Source: Planctomycetota bacterium (GTDB lineage: Bacteria; Planctomycetota; Planctomycetia; Pirellulales; Pirellulaceae). From it: a stretch of DNA of 46,278 nt. The stretch's first letter is position 1. Each line of letters opens with the position of its first letter. Position numbers and translations under genes: made by a program. This document shows, piece by piece, positions 1 through 8,500 of this stretch. A model generated the notes under the pieces. That model made no database searches. It saw only the letters and a list, made by a program, of their open reading frames with translations, and was not told the origin of the DNA. The stretch is taken from NCBI GenBank assembly GCA_029259935.1, contig JAJDEH010000087.1, positions 1 through 46,278 of the forward strand. Direction: 5' to 3'.

Positions 1-77
1 CATTACGCCGAAATAGCTGGGAAGACAAATTATCAAAGGTGTCGCCCGCAACGCCCCCCGCCGACAATTGCACCAGC

Positions 78-389
78 CTGCTCACCTACTTGGCGACTCT
101 CGCCGGATAGCGTTCCATTAGTGCAAAACTGGAACTTAGGACGCAGTCGGGAATTGACCTGGGTATTGCCGACGCGGAAGAGATGGGCGTCGTGCCGGCT
201 GATCGTCGTCATAATACGGTGGTACTTCAGTTTGAAGTGGACGACGTCCAAGATTTCCTGGCCGGTCTGAACGAAGCGGGTGCCGAGATCAACGGACCCT
301 CGTTCGACCAAGAGGGTGGTTTCTGGTTCGGAGGATTCTCGGATCCCGAAGGCAACCCCTTCTGGGTCGTGGACAAGAATTGTCCCTGA
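78..389 (+). pseudogene. Remnant of a VOC-family (glyoxalase/bleomycin-resistance fold) protein
   Basis: The frame from the ATG at 183 encodes only 68 residues, but these look like the C-terminal half of a VOC domain: an FEVDDV strand, a helix with the 'GAEI' turn, and the closing 'SDPEGNPFWVVD' segment typical of the family's last metal/substrate-binding strand. VOC proteins are usually about 120 residues. Upstream in the same frame there is a peptide that resembles a VOC start (LLTYLATLAG, from 78), then a TAG at 108-110, then further open frame to 183. I infer a gene that lost its middle by deletion and gained a stop. A short functional protein starting at 183 cannot be excluded, but no convincing ribosome binding site precedes that ATG. 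Confidence 0.45.
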
Positions 390-419
390 GTTAGCGAAAC
401 AACTCAGCGCGTCAAACAA

Positions 420-448
420 AAAGGGCCCGGCGGTTGGCCGGGCCCTTT
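420..448 (-). terminator. Intrinsic terminator of the small secreted protein gene
   Basis: A perfect 12-bp stem (420-431 with 437-448) and a 5-base loop are followed on the minus strand by a T-rich tract (complement of the A-rich bases 414-422). It lies about 40 bp below the stop of the minus-strand gene ending at 488. It may also stop transcription from the VOC remnant on the plus strand, although the T-run there is weak. Confidence 0.8.
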
Positions 449-487
449 GAGTGGAAACTAACTATCACAATCAGCAGGACGCTTGCC

Positions 488-802
488 TTAGTTGGCGGGG
501 ACGGCTTTGCCGTTAATCCAATAGTACTTGACGCCCTTGTAGACGATCGTCGGGTACTTGGGCTTCAGATCCTTGTGGTACTTGCCGTTCTTGTAGATTT
601 TTCCCTTCTTCAGATCGTAGCGATTGCCACGATAGTCGATGCGGGCTCGCGGGTTCGTTTGCTTCTTGGCGGCTTTTTGATTTTGAGCGCCCTTGGCCAT
701 CAGGGCTCGCATGGCGAACGGATTGGGGCCGCCAGCGAAGCTGGTCGACGCGACGGAAAGAACCAGACCTAAAACGGTGAGTAGTGAAAGCTTGCGGATC
801 AT
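488..802 (-). CDS. Small secreted protein of unknown function
   Basis: A 104-residue protein. Residues 1-23 form a clear signal peptide (MIRKL, then a hydrophobic core, then SFAG), so the product is exported. The mature part is short, basic and tyrosine-rich: a lysine-rich linker around residues 40-50, then a C-terminal half of repeated Tyr-Lys-Gly/Asn motifs (YRGNRYDLKKGKIYKNGKYH, then YKGVKYYWINGK) that look like short beta hairpins. No catalytic residues or known family are recognisable. The start is supported by an AGGAG motif 7 bases upstream of the ATG at 802. The gene is monocistronic with its own terminator at 420-448. A cell-wall- or polymer-binding role would be speculation. Confidence 0.7.
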   Translation of the reverse strand: MIRKLSLLTVLGLVLSVASTSFAGGPNPFAMRALMAKGAQNQKAAKKQTNPRARIDYRGNRYDLKKGKIYKNGKYHKDLKPKYPTIVYKGVKYYWINGKAVPAN

Positions 803-995
803 GGCAGATCTCCTGGGGCGAAAAAAAGGGCGTTTGTCATCCAGCGGCCTCGCTGACCGCTTCCTGTTTGCCCTTAGTTACCCACTAATGGCCCCCCGCC
901 TGCGCGCGGCAAGAAAGTTTTTTTACGCCTAACCGAGCCGGTCAGACACCTACGCCTACGATGAATTGGAGCGGATTGGTCGTGCGGCGCGGTAT

Positions 996-1418
996 CTATC
1001 CGCTGTTGCTGACAAACGCCAGGATCACCGAGGACCACACGGCGACCAAACCGGCGTTGAGCAGGATTCCGACAACAGCGTAAGCAATCGTCCCGGTTGC
1101 GCGCCGTTGGATTCCGCCGACGAGACCGAAGATGCCAAGCACGCCAGCGACCAGCGTTGTTAGCGCGGAAAGACCGCCCAGGACGAACGAAAGCTGCGAT
1201 CCTGATTGTGTTCCTTGATGAGCCTGGATTTGGCCCTGAACGCAGAACCCCATCAAAAACAGAATGAACGGTGCATAGGCGGAGAATTTCGCGGCTTGAT
1301 GAGAAAATGGTTCCTTGGCCTTCACATCGGCGTTGGTCGATGCCGGAGCAGTTGACGTGGTCGGCGAATCATACGGATTCGTGGTCGTGGATGTTTCGCT
1401 ATCCGTTGGTTTATCCAT
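996..1418 (-). CDS. Small integral membrane protein, three predicted helices
   Basis: A 140-residue protein with a hydrophilic Ser/Thr/Pro-rich N-terminus (residues 1-45) followed by three hydrophobic segments at about 48-62, 76-97 and 108-135. The last two are Gly/Ala-rich, with a short basic loop (QRRAT) between them. The arrangement recalls DUF4190-type or 'NPYDSP/NPYAPP' planctomycete membrane proteins; the N-terminus contains NPYDSP, a motif that recurs in such proteins. A purine-rich site (GAAAGGGA) precedes the ATG at 1418. The neighbour at 1588-1845 is of the same general type, so the two may be a co-oriented pair. No enzymatic motif is seen and the function is unknown. Confidence 0.65.
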   Translation of the reverse strand: MDKPTDSETSTTTNPYDSPTTSTAPASTNADVKAKEPFSHQAAKFSAYAPFILFLMGFCVQGQIQAHQGTQSGSQLSFVLGGLSALTTLVAGVLGIFGLVGGIQRRATGTIAYAVVGILLNAGLVAVWSSVILAFVSNSG

Positions 1419-1587
1419 GAATGGTCCCTTTCAATGGGAAGCTAGAGATGGGTCACGCCAACGGCTCAAGTGGAGCCTACAGCCCGCCGCAACTCATCCA
1501 CATCAGACAAGTCCAGCCCAGAAACACAGCTAGCAAAGTCAGTGCCCCCATCATGGCAGACTTTGAGCGATGGCGGAATCGTAGCGT

Positions 1588-1845
1588 CTAAATGCATAGG
1601 GCCGGTATTAAGACAAGAAACGGAACAAGCCAGGGCAATTGGGCGAAGGCTTCAACGTGATCCCAGCGCGAAGTCGACTTTGTCATTTGTACAACTCCAG
1701 GCGAGACGAATAGGTAGACCACGCAAATAAGCCAGCCTATCGAAAGCCGCCATGGCCACGTTTCTTCAGGCCTGTTGGAGCTATCAGATACGACAGCACC
1801 AACATGCCGTGGTGGCGCGTAAGGATTGTCTTCGTTGTGGGACAT
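1588..1845 (-). CDS. 'NPYAPP' membrane protein, apparently cut short by an in-frame stop
   Basis: The 85-residue reading frame starts MSHNEDNPYAPP, a signature seen at the start of many small planctomycete membrane proteins, and contains two hydrophobic segments (about residues 33-52 and 70-85). It ends at a TAG (1588-1590) inside the second hydrophobic stretch. The same frame continues past the TAG without another stop to a TAG at 1477-1479, adding 36 residues: a basic turn (RFRHRSKSA) and a third hydrophobic helix. The full-length version (1477-1845) would be a more normal membrane protein, so this is probably a recent nonsense mutation or a sequencing error. Alternatively, the 25-residue hydrophobic peptide beginning at the two ATGs after the stop is a separate small protein. 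Confidence 0.5.
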   Translation of the reverse strand: MSHNEDNPYAPPRHVGAVVSDSSNRPEETWPWRLSIGWLICVVYLFVSPGVVQMTKSTSRWDHVEAFAQLPWLVPFLVLIPALCI

Positions 1846-2155
1846 CGGAGCGAGTAACCGTTCTGCACGACCGTCGCCGCTGGTTACGACGCCAGACAGC
1901 AGTGCCTTGGCTTCAGTCTAGCAAATTTCGGAGACCGTCACTCAAAGAAACCAAATCGATAGACGCCGCATGGATGCTCTCGCGAATGACAGCCGTCCGT
2001 GCCGACGACCAGCTCAAGTTCAGTGACGAAATGACATTGTCCGCCAAGGACTGTACAAAGAAAATGTCGGATTCGCTGCTACCAACACCAGCCAGGGTAG
2101 TAATCCCGGACGCCTTTTGTGGAACCGCGAAGTTTTAGGTGACCCCGTCACGAGT
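1846..2155. other. Intergenic, no recognisable gene
   Basis: This 310-bp stretch lies between the kinase-TIR gene and the 'NPYAPP' gene, both on the minus strand. An open minus-strand frame runs from about 2136 to 1913 (roughly 72 codons) but has no ATG and no recognisable motif. I see no strong terminator or RNA structure. Confidence 0.4.
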
Positions 2156-5032
2156 CTACTTGCCAATGTATTGCAGTAGCTGCGTGACCACGCTATCGAA
2201 GTGCGCGTGTTCGTAGCTGATGCCGCTGAATTTTGGCAATTGGCGGAGGTCGTAGGGGAGCGAGAGCGGATCTGGCATTTCAAAACCGGATGCCAGCAGG
2301 GGGATGATGTTGCAGCGGCAGCGGATGGCATGTGCGATTTCGCGGCGGAGCCAATCCTTGCGGTCGTTGCAGCGGTCGAGACAGCCCTTCGTCAAAATGA
2401 CCACTACGTTGTCGGTGTTTTCAATATGGCGCAACAGGGCTTTGTCGAACTCGCCGGACATCAGTCCGTCCACATCCAGAAACGCTTGCAGATCGTGATT
2501 TTTCAAGCGTTCCTTTAAGGCTTGTCCGATCTCCGCGCCGCCATCACGGCGGTAGCTGATAAAGACGTCGTACTGACCGGGCCGCGCTCTGCCGTAGCGC
2601 CCTTCATCGGGAACGTTCGTTTCGGCGAAGCCACTGTCGCGTGGCGGGCGTCGTCCGCCCCAGCCGCGCTGCGAGCCTTTGCGGCGGCGAGCCGGTTTTG
2701 CGGTGTCGCGTTTCTTAAGACGCCGTCGCAGTTCGATGAAATCGGTAAATCGGGATCCAGGGTTCGGCTTGACCAGCTTTCGCAAAACGTGAGCGAACGC
2801 CATCGACTCGTGGGAAATCTGTTCCAGCCGGTCTTCGATTTCCGCCCAAGCGAGCCGCAGTTGGCGCAAATCGCGATCATGAGTGGGAAGATAGCTTCCC
2901 GACATGGCCTCGACAAAGATAATTCCCAAGGCATATTGCTCGCTGGCCAAGCTGCCCGCCGCGTTCTTGCCCGATTCGTCCTTATGGTCGAGCAATTCGG
3001 GGGCCAGGTATTGCCGGCGGAGGTAGGCGTGGTCGCTATGCCAGCGGCGGCCCGGCAAGTCGCCGCGGGTGAGCGTTGCCAGCAAAGGGTCTTCGTCCGT
3101 CGGTGTCGGCACGACGTCACCGGCATCCAGCACTGCCGCGCGGGTTAGATCGGCGATACACAACTCGCGGGCTTCGGGATCGTAGAGGAATTTTCCAGGG
3201 TGCAGATTGCCGTGCAGGATCTGTTCTTGGTGCAGCGCGCCCAAGCCTTGCGCCGCCTGCACCAAACATCGCCTGGCTTCGCGCAGTCCCAGTCGTTCGC
3301 CGGCCGTTATCATTTCGTCCAGCGAAATCCCCGGTACGAAGTTTTCGATGGTGAAGTAGATTTCGCGAAAGGCACCGGCGGCCAGTTTGGCTTTGCCGAT
3401 GTACATCAAGCTGGTCAGGTGCGACGACTTCATGCTGGCCTGCATCAGCCGTCCTTGCTCGTCCAGCAATTCATCAAAGCGTTCCGCCAGGCTGCCGAAC
3501 ATCGGCGGCAAGACACGAATCACACACCGCACCCGCCCCAACGGCATTTCGCCCAGGTAGGTGTTGATGCTGGCTCGCGGCCCGATCCGTTTAATGACTT
3601 TGAAGTCGCCCAAATAGGCCACGCCGCGCACCTTGGGCAGCAGCGGCAGCAGGTCGTCGGCATCTTCGTCCTTGACATGCTCGGCAACCCGTTCGAGCCC
3701 TTCCATCATCGACTCGAAGAACACCGTGTTCAGACTCTCCGGAGGCTCGGCGGGAACGGCCACCGCGCTCTTCGTGGCAGCCGCCTGCTCGTGCGACGCT
3801 AAGTCGAGCGAACTGACTACGGCGATCGCTTCTTCGTGACTCGGTCGTATGTCCGGGTGTTTGGCCAGCAGCTTCAAAATCAGCTCGGCCAATGGATCGG
3901 GCAAATCGGGGCGGAATTCGCGCGGATCGATCGGCTGGCCGTTGAGGACCTGCAGCAAGACTTCGTGAATTCCTTTTCCTTCAAATGGCAAACGCCCCGT
4001 CAGGATTCGATATAGGGTCATGCCGGCCGAATAGAGATCAGCCTTCGACGTGACGGCCCGCGCATTGGTAACTTGCTCGGGTGCCATGAAGGCCGGCGTT
4101 CCCACGGTTTGACCGGTTTGAGTCAGCAGCGACAACTCGGCGTCCACCATGCCTTTGGCCAAGCCTAGATCAAGCAACTTGAGCTGGCCTCCTTCAACGA
4201 CCATCAAGTTGCTGGGCTTAATGTCCCGATGGACGACGTTGTTTTCAGACAGATACTTCAGCACCTGAAACAGTTGCAGGGCCAAGTGACAACTATTGCC
4301 GATGGGAAGCGGGCCGTCGTGAGACAGTTCGTGAAGGGTCGCACCTTCAAGGAACTCCATGACGAAAAAGAACTCGCCGTCCTCTTGCCGGGCGTCCAGG
4401 GTTTGGCAGATATTGGGATGCCGCAGTTGAGCCCCGATGCGTGCTTCGCGCAGCAATCGGTTGATCGACTCCTTGCTGCGAAACATGACGCCCGGGATGA
4501 CTTTGATCGCCACCTTGCGATCGAGATGCACGTGCCGCCCCAAATAGACCAACCCCATGCCGCCTTGGCCAATCGTGCGGATAACTTCATAGTCACCCAA
4601 TTGATTCGGCATGGCTCTTGAGGAACTATCGTAGGCCTGAACACGCGAAGCTTGGTTTGGCCTCTGGTCAACCGTGGCGGCCTCGACATCCAGGCTGAAC
4701 TCGTCCAGCGAGTTGTCTTCGGCTGGTGCTTCCGGGACTGCTGGTTCCTCCACAACCGCCGAAATTTCTTCGTCCCGGTAAATCGTGCCTTCCACGTCGT
4801 CAGGCTCATGATCAGCAGGTTGCGGCTTGGCGGAGTTGCCATTTCGACCCGAATCAGTCGACATCAGCATGACGGTGTCGCGCCCGTCTTCGAGGTCCCC
4901 CACGTTGTTTTCTTGGATCTCGATCAGCGAACCACACTTGGCACAGCGTCCTTTTCGCCCGATGTATTCTCGCGCGGCACGCATTTGGTTGCGGCATTTG
5001 GGACAGGCCAGTGTAATGAACGATCGGGGCAT
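2156..5032 (-). CDS. Zinc ribbon - Ser/Thr kinase - pseudokinase - TIR domain protein
   Basis: A 958-residue cytoplasmic signalling protein without a membrane segment. Residues 10-33 form a zinc ribbon (C10-x2-C13, C30-x2-C33), followed by an acidic linker. A complete Hanks-type kinase spans about 148-410: glycine loop GQGGMG (155-160), lysine K177, HRDIKPSN with D270, metal-binding DLG (D288 in place of the usual DFG) and APE (317-319). A second kinase fold spans about 476-770 but has lost its catalytic residues: HGN (608-610) replaces HRD, DLT replaces DFG, and the glycine loop is degraded, although LAPEL remains. A basic linker (775-800) leads to a TIR domain (821-950) that starts YDVFISYRRD. 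It carries DWLRRE, in which E898 falls where NAD-cleaving TIRs have their catalytic glutamate. The start lacks a strong ribosome binding site. Confidence 0.9.
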   Translation of the reverse strand: MPRSFITLACPKCRNQMRAAREYIGRKGRCAKCGSLIEIQENNVGDLEDGRDTVMLMSTDSGRNGNSAKPQPADHEPDDVEGTIYRDEEISAVVEEPAVPEAPAEDNSLDEFSLDVEAATVDQRPNQASRVQAYDSSSRAMPNQLGDYEVIRTIGQGGMGLVYLGRHVHLDRKVAIKVIPGVMFRSKESINRLLREARIGAQLRHPNICQTLDARQEDGEFFFVMEFLEGATLHELSHDGPLPIGNSCHLALQLFQVLKYLSENNVVHRDIKPSNLMVVEGGQLKLLDLGLAKGMVDAELSLLTQTGQTVGTPAFMAPEQVTNARAVTSKADLYSAGMTLYRILTGRLPFEGKGIHEVLLQVLNGQPIDPREFRPDLPDPLAELILKLLAKHPDIRPSHEEAIAVVSSLDLASHEQAAATKSAVAVPAEPPESLNTVFFESMMEGLERVAEHVKDEDADDLLPLLPKVRGVAYLGDFKVIKRIGPRASINTYLGEMPLGRVRCVIRVLPPMFGSLAERFDELLDEQGRLMQASMKSSHLTSLMYIGKAKLAAGAFREIYFTIENFVPGISLDEMITAGERLGLREARRCLVQAAQGLGALHQEQILHGNLHPGKFLYDPEARELCIADLTRAAVLDAGDVVPTPTDEDPLLATLTRGDLPGRRWHSDHAYLRRQYLAPELLDHKDESGKNAAGSLASEQYALGIIFVEAMSGSYLPTHDRDLRQLRLAWAEIEDRLEQISHESMAFAHVLRKLVKPNPGSRFTDFIELRRRLKKRDTAKPARRRKGSQRGWGGRRPPRDSGFAETNVPDEGRYGRARPGQYDVFISYRRDGGAEIGQALKERLKNHDLQAFLDVDGLMSGEFDKALLRHIENTDNVVVILTKGCLDRCNDRKDWLRREIAHAIRCRCNIIPLLASGFEMPDPLSLPYDLRQLPKFSGISYEHAHFDSVVTQLLQYIGK

Positions 5033-5512
5033 CGGGGGAACTCGACCCGCAATGTGGGATTGCGGAATAGTGAAGAGGTGACATCTTTGAAGGTACGAAG
5101 TTGATTCGAGTACCCTCGTATGGAATTATTCCAACAATTCCAGCATGCAGCCAGCGTCTATTATACTAGCGGCCAAGCCACGGCGGGCAATTGCGTCGTT
5201 TGAGCTGAGCATCTATTCGGGTCCACCAGGGCGGCGGACCGAGCGAGCCGTCATACCCCATTCGCCCAGTTTCTCATCTGGTGCGAGTTTTGGCTCTTAC
5301 CGTAACCATTGTGTTGCGGACGGCCATAATTTAGTTGTCAGCATCTTGCCCAACCGATTAAACTACACGGTTGCAAACCACCCACAGGTCTGACCACGGA
5401 CCTCGACCCACCAAACTTTCAGCCCTCTAGGTTGGGCCCCCGGGTTCCAACCCCTAACCACCGCCTTGGCGGCTTGCCCGTTTGATCAACGAAACCTGAC
5501 GATTGGTTCCGC
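5033..5512. other. Divergent intergenic region between the kinase-TIR gene and the WD40 operon
   Basis: These 480 bp must hold the promoters of both flanking units. Visible elements are a perfect TATAAT on the minus strand (5160-5165) and, near the WD40 start, two potential leader hairpins: GGTTGG/CCAACC (5430-5435 with 5447-5452) and CCGCC-TT-GGCGG at about 5461-5472. No coding signal is convincing. Confidence 0.5.
5160..5165 (-). promoter_or_regulatory. Candidate -10 box for the kinase-TIR gene
   Basis: A perfect TATAAT on the minus strand would put the transcription start near 5153 and leave a leader of about 120 nt before the ATG at 5032. The best -35 candidate (TTGCCC) sits 19 bp upstream, longer than the ideal spacing, so the assignment is tentative. 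Confidence 0.35.
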
Positions 5513-8500
5513 ATGATTGTCTCGCCTAGCGTCCGATGCTGCTTCCGCCGCTTCATCCTCAAAAGAGCGATCTTGGGTTTGCTGTGCACGGCGGCAGTCG
5601 GCGGCATGACCACCCGCGCCACCGCACAGCCGGCCGACGAGCCGGGAGTTTTGCGTGGCCATTTGGCACCGGTGCTGATGGGCGTCTTCACGCCCGATGG
5701 CGAGCGGGCGATCACCGTCAGTTCCGACCAAACCGCCCGCCTGTGGGATCTGGCCAAGGCTGCCGAGATTCGCCAATACACGGGACACACGGGACCGCTC
5801 TTCTGCCTGGCCTTGAGCGGCGATGGGCGGACTTTGGTCACCGGCGCGCAGGACAACACGCTCCGGCTGTGGGACGTGCCACAAACACGGCCCATTCATT
5901 TCTTCAAAGGACATCAAGCCGCCGCGGGAGGCCTTTCGTTGAGCCAAGATGGCCGGCTGCTGGTTTCGGCGGCGGGCGATAAGACGGTTCGCCTGTGGGA
6001 ATTGTCGAAGCTGGCCAACGTCGCGGACCCGGCCAAACTTACGGCGGCGGAAATCTCGACCCAGCGGCCCGGGCACCTGCATGAGGTTGTGTCGACGGCA
6101 TTTCGAAATGACGGCAACTACTTCGCGAGCGGAGATGTTAGTGGACGTATTCTGTTGTGGAACTCGTTTCTTGCATCATCCCAAGGCGAGTTTGGCCAAC
6201 ACGGCGCGGCGGTGACAGGACTCCAATTTCATCCGAACAATCAGCAACTCATTTCCTCGGACGCCAGCGGAATCGTTCGTGTGTGGCAGTTGCCAGCGCA
6301 AGCGGCGCGAAAGCTTGATGCTATCGCGGCGGAGGTCCGCGACTTGGCCGTGATGAGCAATCAGGCAATCGCGGTCGTGGCGACGGCCGACAATTTGGTC
6401 CGCGCGGTTAATCTCACCGACGGCCAAGTCGTGCGTGAGTTTCCCAAGCTAGACACTGCGGTAACCTCGGTCGCGCTGACGCCCAACAACGCGACTCTAG
6501 CTGTTGCCGACGAAGGTGGCCGCGCTCGACTGTTCAACTTCGCCAACGCGGCCGAACAAGGTGTGATCGCCGGCCACACCGGAAAGATTCAGGACGTCGC
6601 TTTTCACGCCGACAATCAAACCGTTTCCACGGCTGGAGCGGATGGAACCGTCCGCCTGTGGCAACTGCCACAACCAATCGTTCCGATCAGTGGCCACACG
6701 CAACCAATTCGGGCATTGGCTTCGAGCGCCAATGGCCAATGGTTTGCTACCGGGTCCGACGACAAGACGGTGCGCGTGTGGTCGTCCGCCGGCCAAGCCA
6801 CGCGGACGATGAGCAATCATCAGCAGCCAGTTCGGGCGGTAGCGGTGCGGCACGACGACGCTCAGATTGCTGGTGGCGACGCCAGCGGTACGGTCTGGCT
6901 ATGGAACGCTGGCAATGGCGCATCGGAGGGATCTCTGTTGGCTCATTCAGTTCCCATCACCGCGCTCGAATTTGACTGGTCCAATCAATCGCTGCTCACC
7001 GCTGGCGAAGATGGGTTGATTAAACGCTGGCAGTTACCGGTTGTTGCCCCACGCATCTCCAGCGGCCATTCTCAGCCCGTTCGATCGGTCGCCGTCACGC
7101 CCGATGGCACCTTAGCCGTCAGCGGCTCGCAAGATCAAACGGTGCGAGTGTGGAATGTCGCTACCGGCGCGGCGGTCCGCACACTCGCCGCGCCCGGCGG
7201 TTTTGGTGGACCGGTAACGTCGGTTGCGCTGAGTGCCGACGGCAAATCGGTCGCCGCAGTCAGTGAAAACGGCTTGCTTTTGGTCTGGAATTTGGCCGAT
7301 GGCGCGGTCTTGCAACGCCGCATGGGGCTCGCTGGCGGTATGCACCAGGTCGTTGTACTCCCGGAAAACGATCAATTGGCCACGGTGGATGCCGATCAGT
7401 CGCTACGTTTGTGGCGGCTTCCGGAAGCCGGCAAGGAAATCGCCAACGACGGTGCGGCGTATCAAGTAGCCGCCACGTCCCCCGACGGCAAGCGATTGGC
7501 TGTCGGCGGGCAATCGGCGGGCAAGCACGCGGTCATCATCCGCGACCGTGACAGCGGCAAAGTGGTGGCCACGCTTGCTGGTCATGAAGCTGCGGTAACA
7601 TCGATCGCTTTCAACAAGACCGGATCGCATGTCATTACCGGGTCCGCCGACAAGACGGCCCGCGTGTGGGCGTTGGCGGGAGCCAAGGAATTGATCAAGC
7701 ACGAGGGTTATCCGGGTCCCGTGGTTGCTGTCGCCCTGTCGGATGACGGCAAAGTGGCGTTCTCGTCCGGTACTGAAAACAACATTCGCCAGTGGAATGT
7801 CGCCGATGGTGCCGAAGTTCGCTTGATCGCCGGTCATGGCGGTATCGTTCGCGGCTTGGTCTTGCGGACTGCCACCTTATTCTCGGCAGCGGACGACGGG
7901 ACCGTGCGGTTATGGAATACAGGAAATGGCGCGCCGATTCGTGCGATCAACCACGGCGGCAATCTTCGCTGCCTGGCGGTTACCGCGGACGCAACCAAGA
8001 TTGTGTCCGGTGGCGCGGACAAGAACGCCAAGCTGTGGAACGCGGCGGACGGCGTGGCTGTCGCCACGCTCTCTGGTTCGCCCGCCGAAGTGAAAGCGGT
8101 TCGATTTTCGGATGACGGTCAACGAGTGGCGGTGGCCTCTCAAGATGGAGTCCGTGTTTGGCAAACCGATGGCCGGCCCGTGGAAAGATTGGAAACGCCC
8201 GCGTCCGCGTTGCAAGGGCTCGGCTGGTCGGCGGACGGCCAATCGCTGTTGCTTTGTCGAACCGACGGCAAGATCGAAAGCCATCCGCTGGCGGTAACGC
8301 AAGTTGTGCCGCTTCCTGACGCAGGAACGACAACGGCAGCCGCTACGCCCGACGGCAAGTGGGTGCTGACCGGTGGCGCAAGCAAGACGATTCGCGCCTG
8401 GCCCCGCGCGGCCGGAAAAATCAACGCCACCGCGCCGGTTCGCACGTTAATGGGCCCGCAAGCCGCGGTGACCAACATGGATGTGAGCAACGATGGGAAA

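Noticed and set aside
3200..3802. Long plus-strand frames inside the kinase-TIR gene
   Set aside because: They are in other frames of a gene whose kinase and TIR motifs are unambiguous, and lack start sites.
2156..5032. The second kinase fold as an active kinase
   Set aside because: HGN replaces HRD and DLT replaces DFG, so both the catalytic base region and metal-binding motif are altered.
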